Part shown: in pieces, positions 40,198 through 48,670 of the stretch | How positions within the stretch are numbered: the first letter of the stretch is position 1 | Layout of the letters: each line of letters begins with the position of its first letter | Source of the DNA: Shewanella sp. OMA3-2 | GTDB lineage: Bacteria; Pseudomonadota; Gammaproteobacteria; Enterobacterales; Shewanellaceae | Length of the DNA: 64,000 nt | Assembly (NCBI RefSeq): GCF_021513195.1 | Contig: NZ_CP090974.1 | Span: 3,050,001 to 3,114,000 of the forward strand | Reading direction: 5' to 3' | Made by a program: the position numbers and the translations under genes | Notes under the pieces: generated by a model | The model's input: only the letters and a program-made list of their open reading frames with translations | Told to the model about the DNA's origin: nothing | The model's database searches: none

Positions 40198-40234
40198 CGC
40201 AGCGCCCACCACAAACTTTACTAATGGTCACTTT

Positions 40235-41662
40235 ATGAGCAAATTAAGCGTATCACAACCGTCAGCAAATAAATCAATTATTGATTACGCATTTGACCGC
40301 CAACATATTTGGCATCCTTATACGTCAATGACTCATGCAATGCCGGTGCAGGGTGTGGTGTCAGCACAAGATTGTGAGCTAGTGCTAGAGAGTGGTCGTA
40401 AGTTAATTGATGGTACCAGCTCATGGTGGGCATGTGTTCACGGCTATGGTCATCCGCATATTGTGGCGGCGATGCAACAGCAACTTCATCAAATGAGCCA
40501 TGTGATGTTTGGCGGGATTACCCATCAACCCGCTATTGACGCCAGTAAGCTTTTAGTCGAGATGACGTGCGCTAAACTAACCAAGGTATTTTTAGCCGAT
40601 TCTGGCTCAATTGCGGTTGAAGTGGCATTAAAAATGGCACTGCAATACTGGCAAGGGCGTAATCAGCCGAATAAGCAAAAAATAATGACCGTTAAACGCG
40701 GTTATCACGGTGATACCTTTGCCGCCATGAGCGTATGCGACCCAGAAGGGGGTATGCACACTATGTTTGGCGACAACGTCACCCAGCAAATATTTATTGC
40801 GGCGCCGCAAACCCCGTTTGGTTTCAGTGCGGCATTAACGCCTCAATCGCAGTTAAATGAGCAAGGCTTATCCATAGAAGATGAGGTCGCTTTAGTCGAT
40901 GCTTTTGAAACTCACCATCAAGATGTTGCCGCGGTTATTATCGAACCCATAATGCAAGGCGCTGGCGGAATGCGCTTTTATTCCCCAGCCTATTTAACCC
41001 GATTACGTCAGCTATGCGATCAATTTAATGTCCTGCTTATACTCGATGAAATTGCTACAGGCTTTGGCCGCACTGGTAAATTGTTTGCCTATCAACATGC
41101 CAATATCGAACCCGACTTACTGTGCTTAGGTAAAGCGCTAACTGGCGGTTATATCAGCCTTGCGGCGACGATGTGCAGTGATGAAGTGGCGCAAGGCATT
41201 AGTGAATCCCCCGCCGGCGTGTTTATGCACGGACCAACGTTTATGGCTAATCCCCTCGCCTGTGCCGCGGCCACGGCCAGCTTGCAGCTCATCAATCAAC
41301 AGCAATGGCCTGCACAAATCAATATGATTGAAAAACAGATGATAGCTGAACTTGCTGCTGCGATTGAATATCAGCAGGTAAAAGATGTCAGGGTGTTAGG
41401 CGGTGTTGGTGTGATTGAAATGCTGCACCCCGTGAATAGCGCCCAATTACAACAAGCATTTATCGACCTAGGCGTTTGGGTAAGGCCCTTTAGCAATTTA
41501 ATTTACATTATGCCGCCCTACGCCATTGGCTCAGCCCAATTAAGTCAATTGACCAAAGCGATGAAACAGGTTGCCGCCAGTATTATAGAACCGCAAAAAG
41601 AAGCACCGCAAATGGCCGCGTCGCAAAAAAACATTAAGAAGGCATTTATTAGCCATGGGTAA
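40235..41662 (+). CDS. bioA: Adenosylmethionine-8-amino-7-oxononanoate aminotransferase
   Basis: Class III aminotransferase that uses SAM as amino donor to make DAPA. The PLP lysine is in LLCLGKALTGGYISLAA, and LILDEIATGFGRTG precedes it; the N-terminus has HIWHPYTSM. 475 residues, longer than E. coli (about 429) because of a C-terminal tail after KQVAAS that is rich in Gln, Ala and Lys. It overlaps apbE by eight bases. Confidence 0.95.
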   Translation: MSKLSVSQPSANKSIIDYAFDRQHIWHPYTSMTHAMPVQGVVSAQDCELVLESGRKLIDGTSSWWACVHGYGHPHIVAAMQQQLHQMSHVMFGGITHQPAIDASKLLVEMTCAKLTKVFLADSGSIAVEVALKMALQYWQGRNQPNKQKIMTVKRGYHGDTFAAMSVCDPEGGMHTMFGDNVTQQIFIAAPQTPFGFSAALTPQSQLNEQGLSIEDEVALVDAFETHHQDVAAVIIEPIMQGAGGMRFYSPAYLTRLRQLCDQFNVLLILDEIATGFGRTGKLFAYQHANIEPDLLCLGKALTGGYISLAATMCSDEVAQGISESPAGVFMHGPTFMANPLACAAATASLQLINQQQWPAQINMIEKQMIAELAAAIEYQQVKDVRVLGGVGVIEMLHPVNSAQLQQAFIDLGVWVRPFSNLIYIMPPYAIGSAQLSQLTKAMKQVAASIIEPQKEAPQMAASQKNIKKAFISHG

Positions 41663-42632
41663 ATTTCGCTTATTAGTGGCTTTAATTTTGTTGTTCCCCC
41701 CTTTAGTTCAAGCTCAATGGCACCAAAAAAGCTTCCATGTTATGGGTACCCAAGCCCATGTTGAGTTCTGGTTAGCAGGCAGTCAAACCCAAGTAACTGC
41801 AGACAAGTTAATCAGTCAAGTTGAGCAAGAAATGCACCGTATTGATGAAGCCATGAGTCCCTATAAGAACACCAGTGAACTTAGCTTAGTTAATCGGCAC
41901 GCGGGGATCGAAGCGGTGATCATTAGCAAAGAGTTATTTGAGTTACTGCAAGATGCTGATAAAATTGCTAAATTAACCAAAGGTACATTTGATATCACCT
42001 ATGCCTCGGTCGGTTACCAATATGATTACCGGCAACACAAAAAACCCAGCCAAGCATTTATCGATAAAAATATCAGTGCCATTAATTATCATTCAGTACA
42101 ACTAGATACTGATAACTCATCAGTTTATTTTAATCACCCAGCGGTTAAAATAGATTTAGGCGGCATCGCCAAAGGTCATGCAGTTAAAAACTGCCTTACA
42201 ATACTTAAGCAAGCCGGTATTAAACACGCATTGGTGAGCGCTGGCGGTGATACCGGCCTACTGGGTGATAGACGCGGCAGACCCTGGTATGTTGGCATTA
42301 AACATCCAAGGGCAGATGATAAAACCGCAGTTCAGTTACCCCTTAGTAATGAAGCCATTTCAACCTCAGGTGATTACGAGCGCTACTTTATTGAAGATGG
42401 CGTGCGCTACCATCACATTATCAACCCTAAAACCGGTGATTCTGCCCGTTATGTGGTTAGCGTATCAATTATCGGCAAAAATCCCACCTACGTAGATGCG
42501 CTTTCAACCGCCATTTTTGTCAAAGGCTTACAACAAGGCATGGCACTGATCAATCAACTCCCCGAATACGAAGCTATCATTATTGACAATCAGCAAACGT
42601 TGCATTTTTCAGAAGGGCTACAGCAAGATTAG
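41655..42632 (+). CDS. apbE: FAD:protein FMN transferase, exported
   Basis: ApbE attaches FMN covalently to Thr or Ser of extracytoplasmic redox proteins. The signal peptide (MGKFRLLVALILLFPPLVQA) has no lipobox. Family motifs are MGTQAHVEFW, IDLGGIAKGHAV, ALVSAGGDTGLLG and HIINPKTGDSAR. 325 residues. The start overlaps the end of bioA, so it is probably translated from the bioA message, an odd pairing. No protein in this window shows an obvious FMN-attachment motif, so its target is elsewhere or atypical. Confidence 0.92.
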   Translation: MGKFRLLVALILLFPPLVQAQWHQKSFHVMGTQAHVEFWLAGSQTQVTADKLISQVEQEMHRIDEAMSPYKNTSELSLVNRHAGIEAVIISKELFELLQDADKIAKLTKGTFDITYASVGYQYDYRQHKKPSQAFIDKNISAINYHSVQLDTDNSSVYFNHPAVKIDLGGIAKGHAVKNCLTILKQAGIKHALVSAGGDTGLLGDRRGRPWYVGIKHPRADDKTAVQLPLSNEAISTSGDYERYFIEDGVRYHHIINPKTGDSARYVVSVSIIGKNPTYVDALSTAIFVKGLQQGMALINQLPEYEAIIIDNQQTLHFSEGLQQD

Positions 42633-42844
42633 AGACATAAATAAACTTTAAACCACTGATGATTAAAATTACCTAAACATAAAAAGGTTAGTATCTTTTG
42701 CTAAAAATAGCTGATTTCAAAAACTTAAGCACAGCAATCACCGGTTGCTACGCCCCTTGGACACACCTTTCCTCTTAGATGCGCGCAATATTCTGTTAAG
42801 GCTAGCAATAGCCTAGCTGCGCCTTTAAATGATGAGCGACAATC

Positions 42845-42876
42845 TAAAAAAATGAGCTAGCCAAAGCTAACTCATT
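42845..42876 (-). terminator. Intrinsic terminator of the minus-strand haem/DUF1501-like operon
   Basis: Minus strand ATGAGTTAGC-TTTG-GCTAGCTCAT (one mismatch) then seven Ts, about 60 bases after the stop at 42935. The remainder of the 42633-42934 gap between convergent genes shows no gene. Confidence 0.8.
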
Positions 42877-42934
42877 CATTACATCAATAACCTGACAACA
42901 CAACGACTATAGTCACTGCACCCCAGGCCAGTGC

Positions 42935-44512
42935 CTACACGATAGGCTGAAACGCGGTCAACGAATCCAACATAGTGGCATTACCTAAACCTTGTCTTGG
43001 GGCGACACGATTAAACTGGCTTTGTTCACCGTGTAACGCCATATAGTTAAGCAATACGGTTTCAACTAGCAAGTTAACATTATTGGCCGACGGTGCTGAT
43101 GCAGTGTCAACAGAAGCATCGGTTCGCATAAAACCAATTTGTTGTTTTCTGGCCATTTGCTCTGCATTAGCACCCATTAATTGCGGCTTGCCAGCAGGGT
43201 TAAATACTAAGAAAAACGCCGCGCCTGTTGATGAGTTATCACCCGTCCACTCGCCTTTACCGCGACCTTCCTGTGAGTCATCAATACGGCCATTACTGGC
43301 AACCGAACCATCACTGAATACATATAGCATTAACGGCATATTGCGACGGGCGGCATATTCTAAACAGGCGCCCATACAACGTCCTGCGCGCAAATCTCTT
43401 AATTCTCCGGTGGCACGATCGCCAGTGTGATAGTCAAAACCGCCCATGGTGACTGTACCCGCACCCGAAAATCCATTCACAACCAGTTTCATAATTGAAG
43501 CCGTTTTTTGAAACTCAGATTCTGAATCAAACTCATTGATATTAAAAATACCACTTGGACCAACAATATCTGGGTCAAGTAACGGGTTTAACGTTGACGG
43601 ATCACCAAAACGATCCGCTAAATCAGCGCTTTTAACATAACCACAATTAACCAAATCTTTAATCACATCGTCACGGGTTACTTGAGTATTAACCTGCGCC
43701 ATTTTCTGCGCGCTAACCCGTTGAATACTTTCCATTACGGTCACCGCATCACGTTGAGATAACAGGCTAAACAAGTCACCTACATCAACCAATCCAGTGA
43801 CATCTGAAGGACGGTCAATTTTCGTTGGTCGTTTACTCAGATCAATAAAGTTAGCAGCTGACATTGAATTGCCACCCGAGTCGGTATTGCGCGTGCCTAT
43901 TAGCGGCATTAACGAACCATTTGCTCCTGCTGCAGCAATGGCATACATAGGATTATGTGGATTATTACCGGTGTCGTTATCAGATCGGTTTGGAATAACT
44001 GCACCATTAATTCTTGATGCGGTATCTGTAGATACTTTTTCAAGAATGCCTCGTAAAAAGGCTGAGTCAGAATGAAATGCCAAACCTAAGTCAGTGTTAA
44101 TAAAATCAGACATGCCTGCATTCGGGTTGGCAATAGACGGTGCCATATCCCCAGGCAGCCCTAATTTGTTATACCCTGCTGTCGATAAAAAATCTTGTTG
44201 CCCACCGGCTCCGCCCACTAGCACATTAGATCCCGCTATATTGGCGCCACCAGCTAAGTCAAAGCTAATAAATGGAATTTTACCCGCACCTTGGACGCTA
44301 ATGCCGCAGGAGTCTCTTAGGGCTTCTAAATCTGGTGATAATGTCGCGTTAGCGTTATTAGGGTTAGCAAATAAGCTAAATAACGATAATCCAGCCACCG
44401 CAGCGCCACCTTTACATAAACCAGTAGAAATAAACTCACGTCGGGTTAATGGCTTGCGGTGATCGGCAAACAGCAAAGGACTATCTGGATGAAGGTGTTT
44501 AGGTTTACTCAT
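42935..44512 (-). CDS. Tat-exported DUF1501-like protein
   Basis: An N-terminal twin-arginine signal (PLTRREFISTGLCKGGAAVAG, starting near residue 20) predicts folded export. The mature part resembles DUF1501 proteins in overall plan (FISFDLAGGANIAGSN near the start, MGGFDYHTGDRATGELRD in the C-terminal half, and a late PLMLYVFSDGSVASNGRIDD), but the match is by eye and tentative. No haem motif. The ATG at 44512 follows AAGGAA, while the one at 44563 does not have a site. Last gene of a three-gene operon with two haem proteins. Function unknown. Confidence 0.7.
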   Translation of the reverse strand: MSKPKHLHPDSPLLFADHRKPLTRREFISTGLCKGGAAVAGLSLFSLFANPNNANATLSPDLEALRDSCGISVQGAGKIPFISFDLAGGANIAGSNVLVGGAGGQQDFLSTAGYNKLGLPGDMAPSIANPNAGMSDFINTDLGLAFHSDSAFLRGILEKVSTDTASRINGAVIPNRSDNDTGNNPHNPMYAIAAAGANGSLMPLIGTRNTDSGGNSMSAANFIDLSKRPTKIDRPSDVTGLVDVGDLFSLLSQRDAVTVMESIQRVSAQKMAQVNTQVTRDDVIKDLVNCGYVKSADLADRFGDPSTLNPLLDPDIVGPSGIFNINEFDSESEFQKTASIMKLVVNGFSGAGTVTMGGFDYHTGDRATGELRDLRAGRCMGACLEYAARRNMPLMLYVFSDGSVASNGRIDDSQEGRGKGEWTGDNSSTGAAFFLVFNPAGKPQLMGANAEQMARKQQIGFMRTDASVDTASAPSANNVNLLVETVLLNYMALHGEQSQFNRVAPRQGLGNATMLDSLTAFQPIV

Positions 44513-44598
44513 GGTCAGTTCCTTGTGCTTGCACATCTGGTGCTTGATTAAAAATAGTGACAATGAAACATGATTTGAACGATTTCATGTTCATCCTC

Positions 44599-47037
44599 CT
44601 ACTGCACCAGCATAACGGCACTTGCTAACACTGCGGTACAACTGGCTTTAGCAATAGTTTGAGTTCGCTCTGCATCACAGTTTGTTGCGCACACTGACAA
44701 GTTGCTCACTAGGTTATCAAGTTCGTTATACACCCCCACTGTATTTGGCTGATTAGCCAGGTTAAGGGGCATTAATTGTGTTATCAAAGGGCTCAGTAAC
44801 TTGCTTCGCTCAGCAGAACTTAATGCCACACTAGGCGGAGAACTAAAGTCCACATTAGGGAACCAGGCACTGCGTATTACGTTGTCTGTTATAGCGGTAT
44901 CACAGTAGGCAATGGCCATTTGAGTGATGCCCATTTGTTGCGCTGAAATAAAGGTTTCAATGTTTTCAATACTCGGCAATTGGCGTTTCACCAACTGATA
45001 GGTATTGAACACCTTAGATGACTTAGGATCGACCCCCGTAAGCACACTCATGGTGTGATTAATTTCAGCGAAGTTACGCATACCTATTTGAGCAGACTGA
45101 GTGGTTGCGGGTACTTCTTCGGGAAATATTATCACCCCAGGAATAACCACATTTTCATGCTCACCCAGTTTCTCAAAAGTAAGGAAAAACTCATCCTGAC
45201 TGGCGCCTTTTTCAAGCGCAACAAGAGTACCCAAAGAGGATATAGAAAACGGCTCAGCGATTTCTTGGCCTGCTTCAATCGTCAAATCCAGATTCATATA
45301 AGCCTGACCATTAGGGCTTTCTTTACCGTTAATACCCAGGCGGAGCCCCTTAAGCGGAAATCCATCACCGACTGGTACACCATCAATATTAACAAGCGAT
45401 GCACCGCTAAATAGGTAACTGTAATTGTCAAATTGACTGACCTCAAACATCACATAGGTATTAGGCAAATCGATTAGATGACTGATCGCAAAAAGTAAAA
45501 AGAACTTTTCACCGACACCAACATCATAATTTTGCAGCACCTGTGCAGGTTCTAGTACGCGGTTATAAAGTGCCAGTAGGCGAATATCCCCTTGCCATAC
45601 ATGCTGATTTGACGCTTCACGACCTAAAATTAATGCAAAGCTGTCATCCCAATTGGCTAACGGGGCAATATCTTCGTCAATAACATTGATTAAGCGACCA
45701 TTGACGTAAATTTTACGCCCTTCATTAGCCTTATAAGTCATCACCACATGTTGCAATGTAGCTTGCAATACTTCGGCCGCATCAGGAGTACTTAATGCAG
45801 GTTCTCCATTAGCACTTGAACTTTCAGTGCGCAGCATAAAATCATAATTATACTGAGTTTGGCCTAAGGTAAAGTTGCGCTCATTATCACCTGCAGAATA
45901 GGTCACAATACGCGCAGGCCCTTGTTGAACCACATTACTGGGAGTCACCCAGGCTTCAATTGAAAACTCACCTGTTGCTGTCATCAAGTCATGCAATTTT
46001 TTACTATTCGTTGTACTGGCCTGTGCTTTACCATTGTTAAACGATAAACCCCAGCTACCAAGCCACTCAATATCACCGCTTAAACTAAGATTAGCCGCGG
46101 GTGAAATTCCTGATGTGTCATAGGCAATGTTGCCCTCACCGGTTTTAAACTGGTATAAAGCAATCACGCCAGTCTCAAAACGGCCACCACTTGATGCGGT
46201 AATACCGTCAGTTAACCGCAGCGATTTGGACACCACCATATCCGCTGAAATAACATCAAGCGGAATTGCATCACTTAGTGCGGTAATGGCATCACGCATT
46301 TCAATACTGTTTGCCTGACAATTGTCCCAACAATTATGGAACTCACTGCCTAAACGCACCACTAAACGTGACTGAGCGGGCTCATCTAAGTTGATAACAC
46401 GTTTGGCCGCTTCATAAGCTTGGGCAACATCATTACTGGCAAAAAACGGCGATTGAGCTAGCGGAGCACTTTGATCATGGCACTGCGAACAATACTGGTT
46501 AACAATTGGGTAAACATGTTGGCTAAATAAACTGCTGTCATCTGGAAAGCTTTTACTTGTACCAGGTTCACGAATAACTGGCGCGGTAAGTTCAATGGTA
46601 TTTGCCGTACTCACCCGATCGTCCGCCCACAACTTAATCCACTGAGTCATGGTTTCACCACAAGCGGCATCACTGGCTAACCAGCAATTATGCCCGCCAG
46701 CTACTTTGTCTGCTAAGCGCGACTTTTGAGGTTCAGATAAATCAACCAGAGGATGAGTTGCCGCATAGGCGTCATTAACATTATTACGGCTGGCAAAGTA
46801 AGGCGCTTGTTTACCTTCCGTATGACAAGCACCACACTTATCCTGGGTTGAAATATTGTCCCAAAGTGAGACTTTGTATTTTTGAATATCTTCAGTGGCG
46901 GCCGCAGGACCTGTATAGACATCCGATTGAGGGTCTTGAGTTTTAGGGGGATTGGTTTCTACATCGCCACCGCCACAAGCTGTTAGCATCAGTAAAAATG
47001 AGAAAATAATCGAGGTTTTCATTAATAAGTGCTTCAC
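44599..47037 (-). CDS. Di-haem lipoprotein with LamG-like domain
   Basis: Predicted outer-membrane-attached lipoprotein (lipobox LTAC near residue 21). Two c-type haem motifs, CGACH and CSQCH, lie in the first 180 or so residues, each in a similar repeat (ACHTEGKQAPYFASRNNVNDAY, and CHDQSAPLAQSPFFASNDVAQAY, read as paired blocks). Residues about 290-510 form a concanavalin/LamG-like region (SIEAWVTPSNVV, HVVMTYKANEGRKIYVNG). The rest is unassigned. Start: GTG at 47037, because GGGAG lies five bases before it; the ATG at 47022 lacks a site. About 812 residues. Confidence 0.75.
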   Translation of the reverse strand: MKHLLMKTSIIFSFLLMLTACGGGDVETNPPKTQDPQSDVYTGPAAATEDIQKYKVSLWDNISTQDKCGACHTEGKQAPYFASRNNVNDAYAATHPLVDLSEPQKSRLADKVAGGHNCWLASDAACGETMTQWIKLWADDRVSTANTIELTAPVIREPGTSKSFPDDSSLFSQHVYPIVNQYCSQCHDQSAPLAQSPFFASNDVAQAYEAAKRVINLDEPAQSRLVVRLGSEFHNCWDNCQANSIEMRDAITALSDAIPLDVISADMVVSKSLRLTDGITASSGGRFETGVIALYQFKTGEGNIAYDTSGISPAANLSLSGDIEWLGSWGLSFNNGKAQASTTNSKKLHDLMTATGEFSIEAWVTPSNVVQQGPARIVTYSAGDNERNFTLGQTQYNYDFMLRTESSSANGEPALSTPDAAEVLQATLQHVVMTYKANEGRKIYVNGRLINVIDEDIAPLANWDDSFALILGREASNQHVWQGDIRLLALYNRVLEPAQVLQNYDVGVGEKFFLLFAISHLIDLPNTYVMFEVSQFDNYSYLFSGASLVNIDGVPVGDGFPLKGLRLGINGKESPNGQAYMNLDLTIEAGQEIAEPFSISSLGTLVALEKGASQDEFFLTFEKLGEHENVVIPGVIIFPEEVPATTQSAQIGMRNFAEINHTMSVLTGVDPKSSKVFNTYQLVKRQLPSIENIETFISAQQMGITQMAIAYCDTAITDNVIRSAWFPNVDFSSPPSVALSSAERSKLLSPLITQLMPLNLANQPNTVGVYNELDNLVSNLSVCATNCDAERTQTIAKASCTAVLASAVMLVQ

Positions 47038-47039
47038 CG

Positions 47040-48311
47040 TTACTCTCCCATACAATAATTGCCAACTTCAGCAAATACCCGCTTTAGTTGATAAGCATTC
47101 TGTTTAAAAGAGGCGGTAGTCGCATTGATTTGTGATAAATCAGCTTGGCTTTCAGCATCGCGTAAACACACTGTTTTAAATACTTTTTTCACCTGGCATT
47201 GGGCAAATGCTTGGCTATTAGCTAATTCTTGCCCCAATGATTTTGCTCCCGTACCTTGACCCGCTAAGCTATTATCCCAACCAAGTTTTTGGTTTGAGCC
47301 TTGGCGCCAATAGTTTTTCCATTGATCATTTGGGGTGACATAACCGTACGGAAAACTAGTGGCATTGAAATGGTATTTAGCTTGCACACGGCTGCCGGTA
47401 CTGGCATCTACCTGGCCACTACTGTTGTAAGCCAATTTTCCAGCATTACCCTCGGGATCGGTCTCTAAGTTAAATTGATAATCATAATAGGCAAACGCTT
47501 GCGCAAGCGGATCCATCCCCGTATGACAACCAGAGCAATTGTTAATAAACAAACGGCTATCACCACCAGGGCTGCGGCTAACATCTTGACGAATTCTATC
47601 GGTAGATAAGGTGTTGTCTTTTAATGGCTCTAGGTCAGTACATAAGTGATTCATTAAGGTAAATCGTAACATGGCGCGATTAGTCCCTAAATAAAAGAAG
47701 GCCTTTGCCGCAGCACGACTGGTTAACACGCCCGCTGTGGCGTCGCTAGGTAAACCATTAATACTAGATTGGCTGGTGCGTTCTAAGCCCTGCTTTAAAT
47801 CAATAAATTGATCTTCAAGCGCTTGGTAATGTGAATTGTTATTAACGTTATAGGCAGGTAAACCTAGGCTACTTTTTCCCACATAAACCATGTCAGATTG
47901 CAAAATATCTCTAAAATCAACATCATCTCTGACAGCACCAATGACTGTGGCAGAGTAATCGTTGAGGGGCTCAAAGCTATCTTGATCTATGTTGGTCCAA
48001 GGTGTGGCGAATAGTTTTAAGGTGGTGGAATAGAATGCTGGGGTTTCCATAGCTAAATAGGCTGCTTCTAGGGTTTTGCCTTCATCAAGTAAAGCAGCCA
48101 TATCTTGTAACGTTTGTTGTGACGCTGCCACACCGGCGATACGGTCATGCAGCTGTTTAGCTTGTTCAAGTGTCCCTGCACCGGCATTGGTACAGTGAAA
48201 AGCCATTAAACAAATCATAAAGGGGCAGACTAATATTTTACGGCCGCAAAATTTAAGGCCATATTTGCCAGCTAAAATCAGCCTATTTAGTCTATAACAT
48301 CGCGCCTTCAT
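47040..48311 (-). CDS. Exported mono-haem protein, DUF1588-like
   Basis: N-terminal hydrophobic segment (ILVCPFMICLMAFHCTNAGAG) predicts export. One c-type haem motif lies in INNCSGCHTGMDPLAQAFAYYD; this CH-x-MDP pattern resembles the DUF1588 family found in planctomycete-type cytochrome/DUF1501 modules. 423 residues. AAGGAGA five bases before the ATG is a strong ribosome site. First gene of the minus-strand operon: its stop is two bases before the next start. Substrate unknown. Confidence 0.7.
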   Translation of the reverse strand: MKARCYRLNRLILAGKYGLKFCGRKILVCPFMICLMAFHCTNAGAGTLEQAKQLHDRIAGVAASQQTLQDMAALLDEGKTLEAAYLAMETPAFYSTTLKLFATPWTNIDQDSFEPLNDYSATVIGAVRDDVDFRDILQSDMVYVGKSSLGLPAYNVNNNSHYQALEDQFIDLKQGLERTSQSSINGLPSDATAGVLTSRAAAKAFFYLGTNRAMLRFTLMNHLCTDLEPLKDNTLSTDRIRQDVSRSPGGDSRLFINNCSGCHTGMDPLAQAFAYYDYQFNLETDPEGNAGKLAYNSSGQVDASTGSRVQAKYHFNATSFPYGYVTPNDQWKNYWRQGSNQKLGWDNSLAGQGTGAKSLGQELANSQAFAQCQVKKVFKTVCLRDAESQADLSQINATTASFKQNAYQLKRVFAEVGNYCMGE

Positions 48312-48670
48312 ACTGTCTCCTTGTCATTTATGTAAATTAACAATCGCCAGAAGAAACAGCATTTCACCTTAGACTGATTTATGACGGGTAATGCAAAATC
48401 AGTAAAGCAGATTGTTTTTATTATTTAAGCCAATAACCTCAATGACTACTTATTCACAATTTACGCATTTATATTCAAAGTGGTATTAAACCACTAATGC
48501 AACCAAATTGTTACAACCGCGATAATACTTCTCAACAAGGTAAATAAAAAGGATTAATTTTATTTTAACAAAAGTGTTGAAACAAATAGGTATGACAGCA
48601 ATAATACACAAAAGGTAAACAAGTCCACCCAATGACAATAACAATAATAGCACATCATTAAGGGATACGA
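48312..48670. promoter_or_regulatory. Divergent control region between the two haem operons
   Basis: AT-rich 359-base region that must hold both promoters. The most regular element is an operator-like palindrome AGTGGT-ATTAA-ACCACT at 48479-48495. I could not assign promoter boxes with confidence. Confidence 0.45.

Noticed and set aside
40137..40234. BirA operator in the bioB-bioA intergene
   Set aside because: Expected by analogy with enterics, but I see no convincing paired half-sites; only a promoter-like arrangement was kept.
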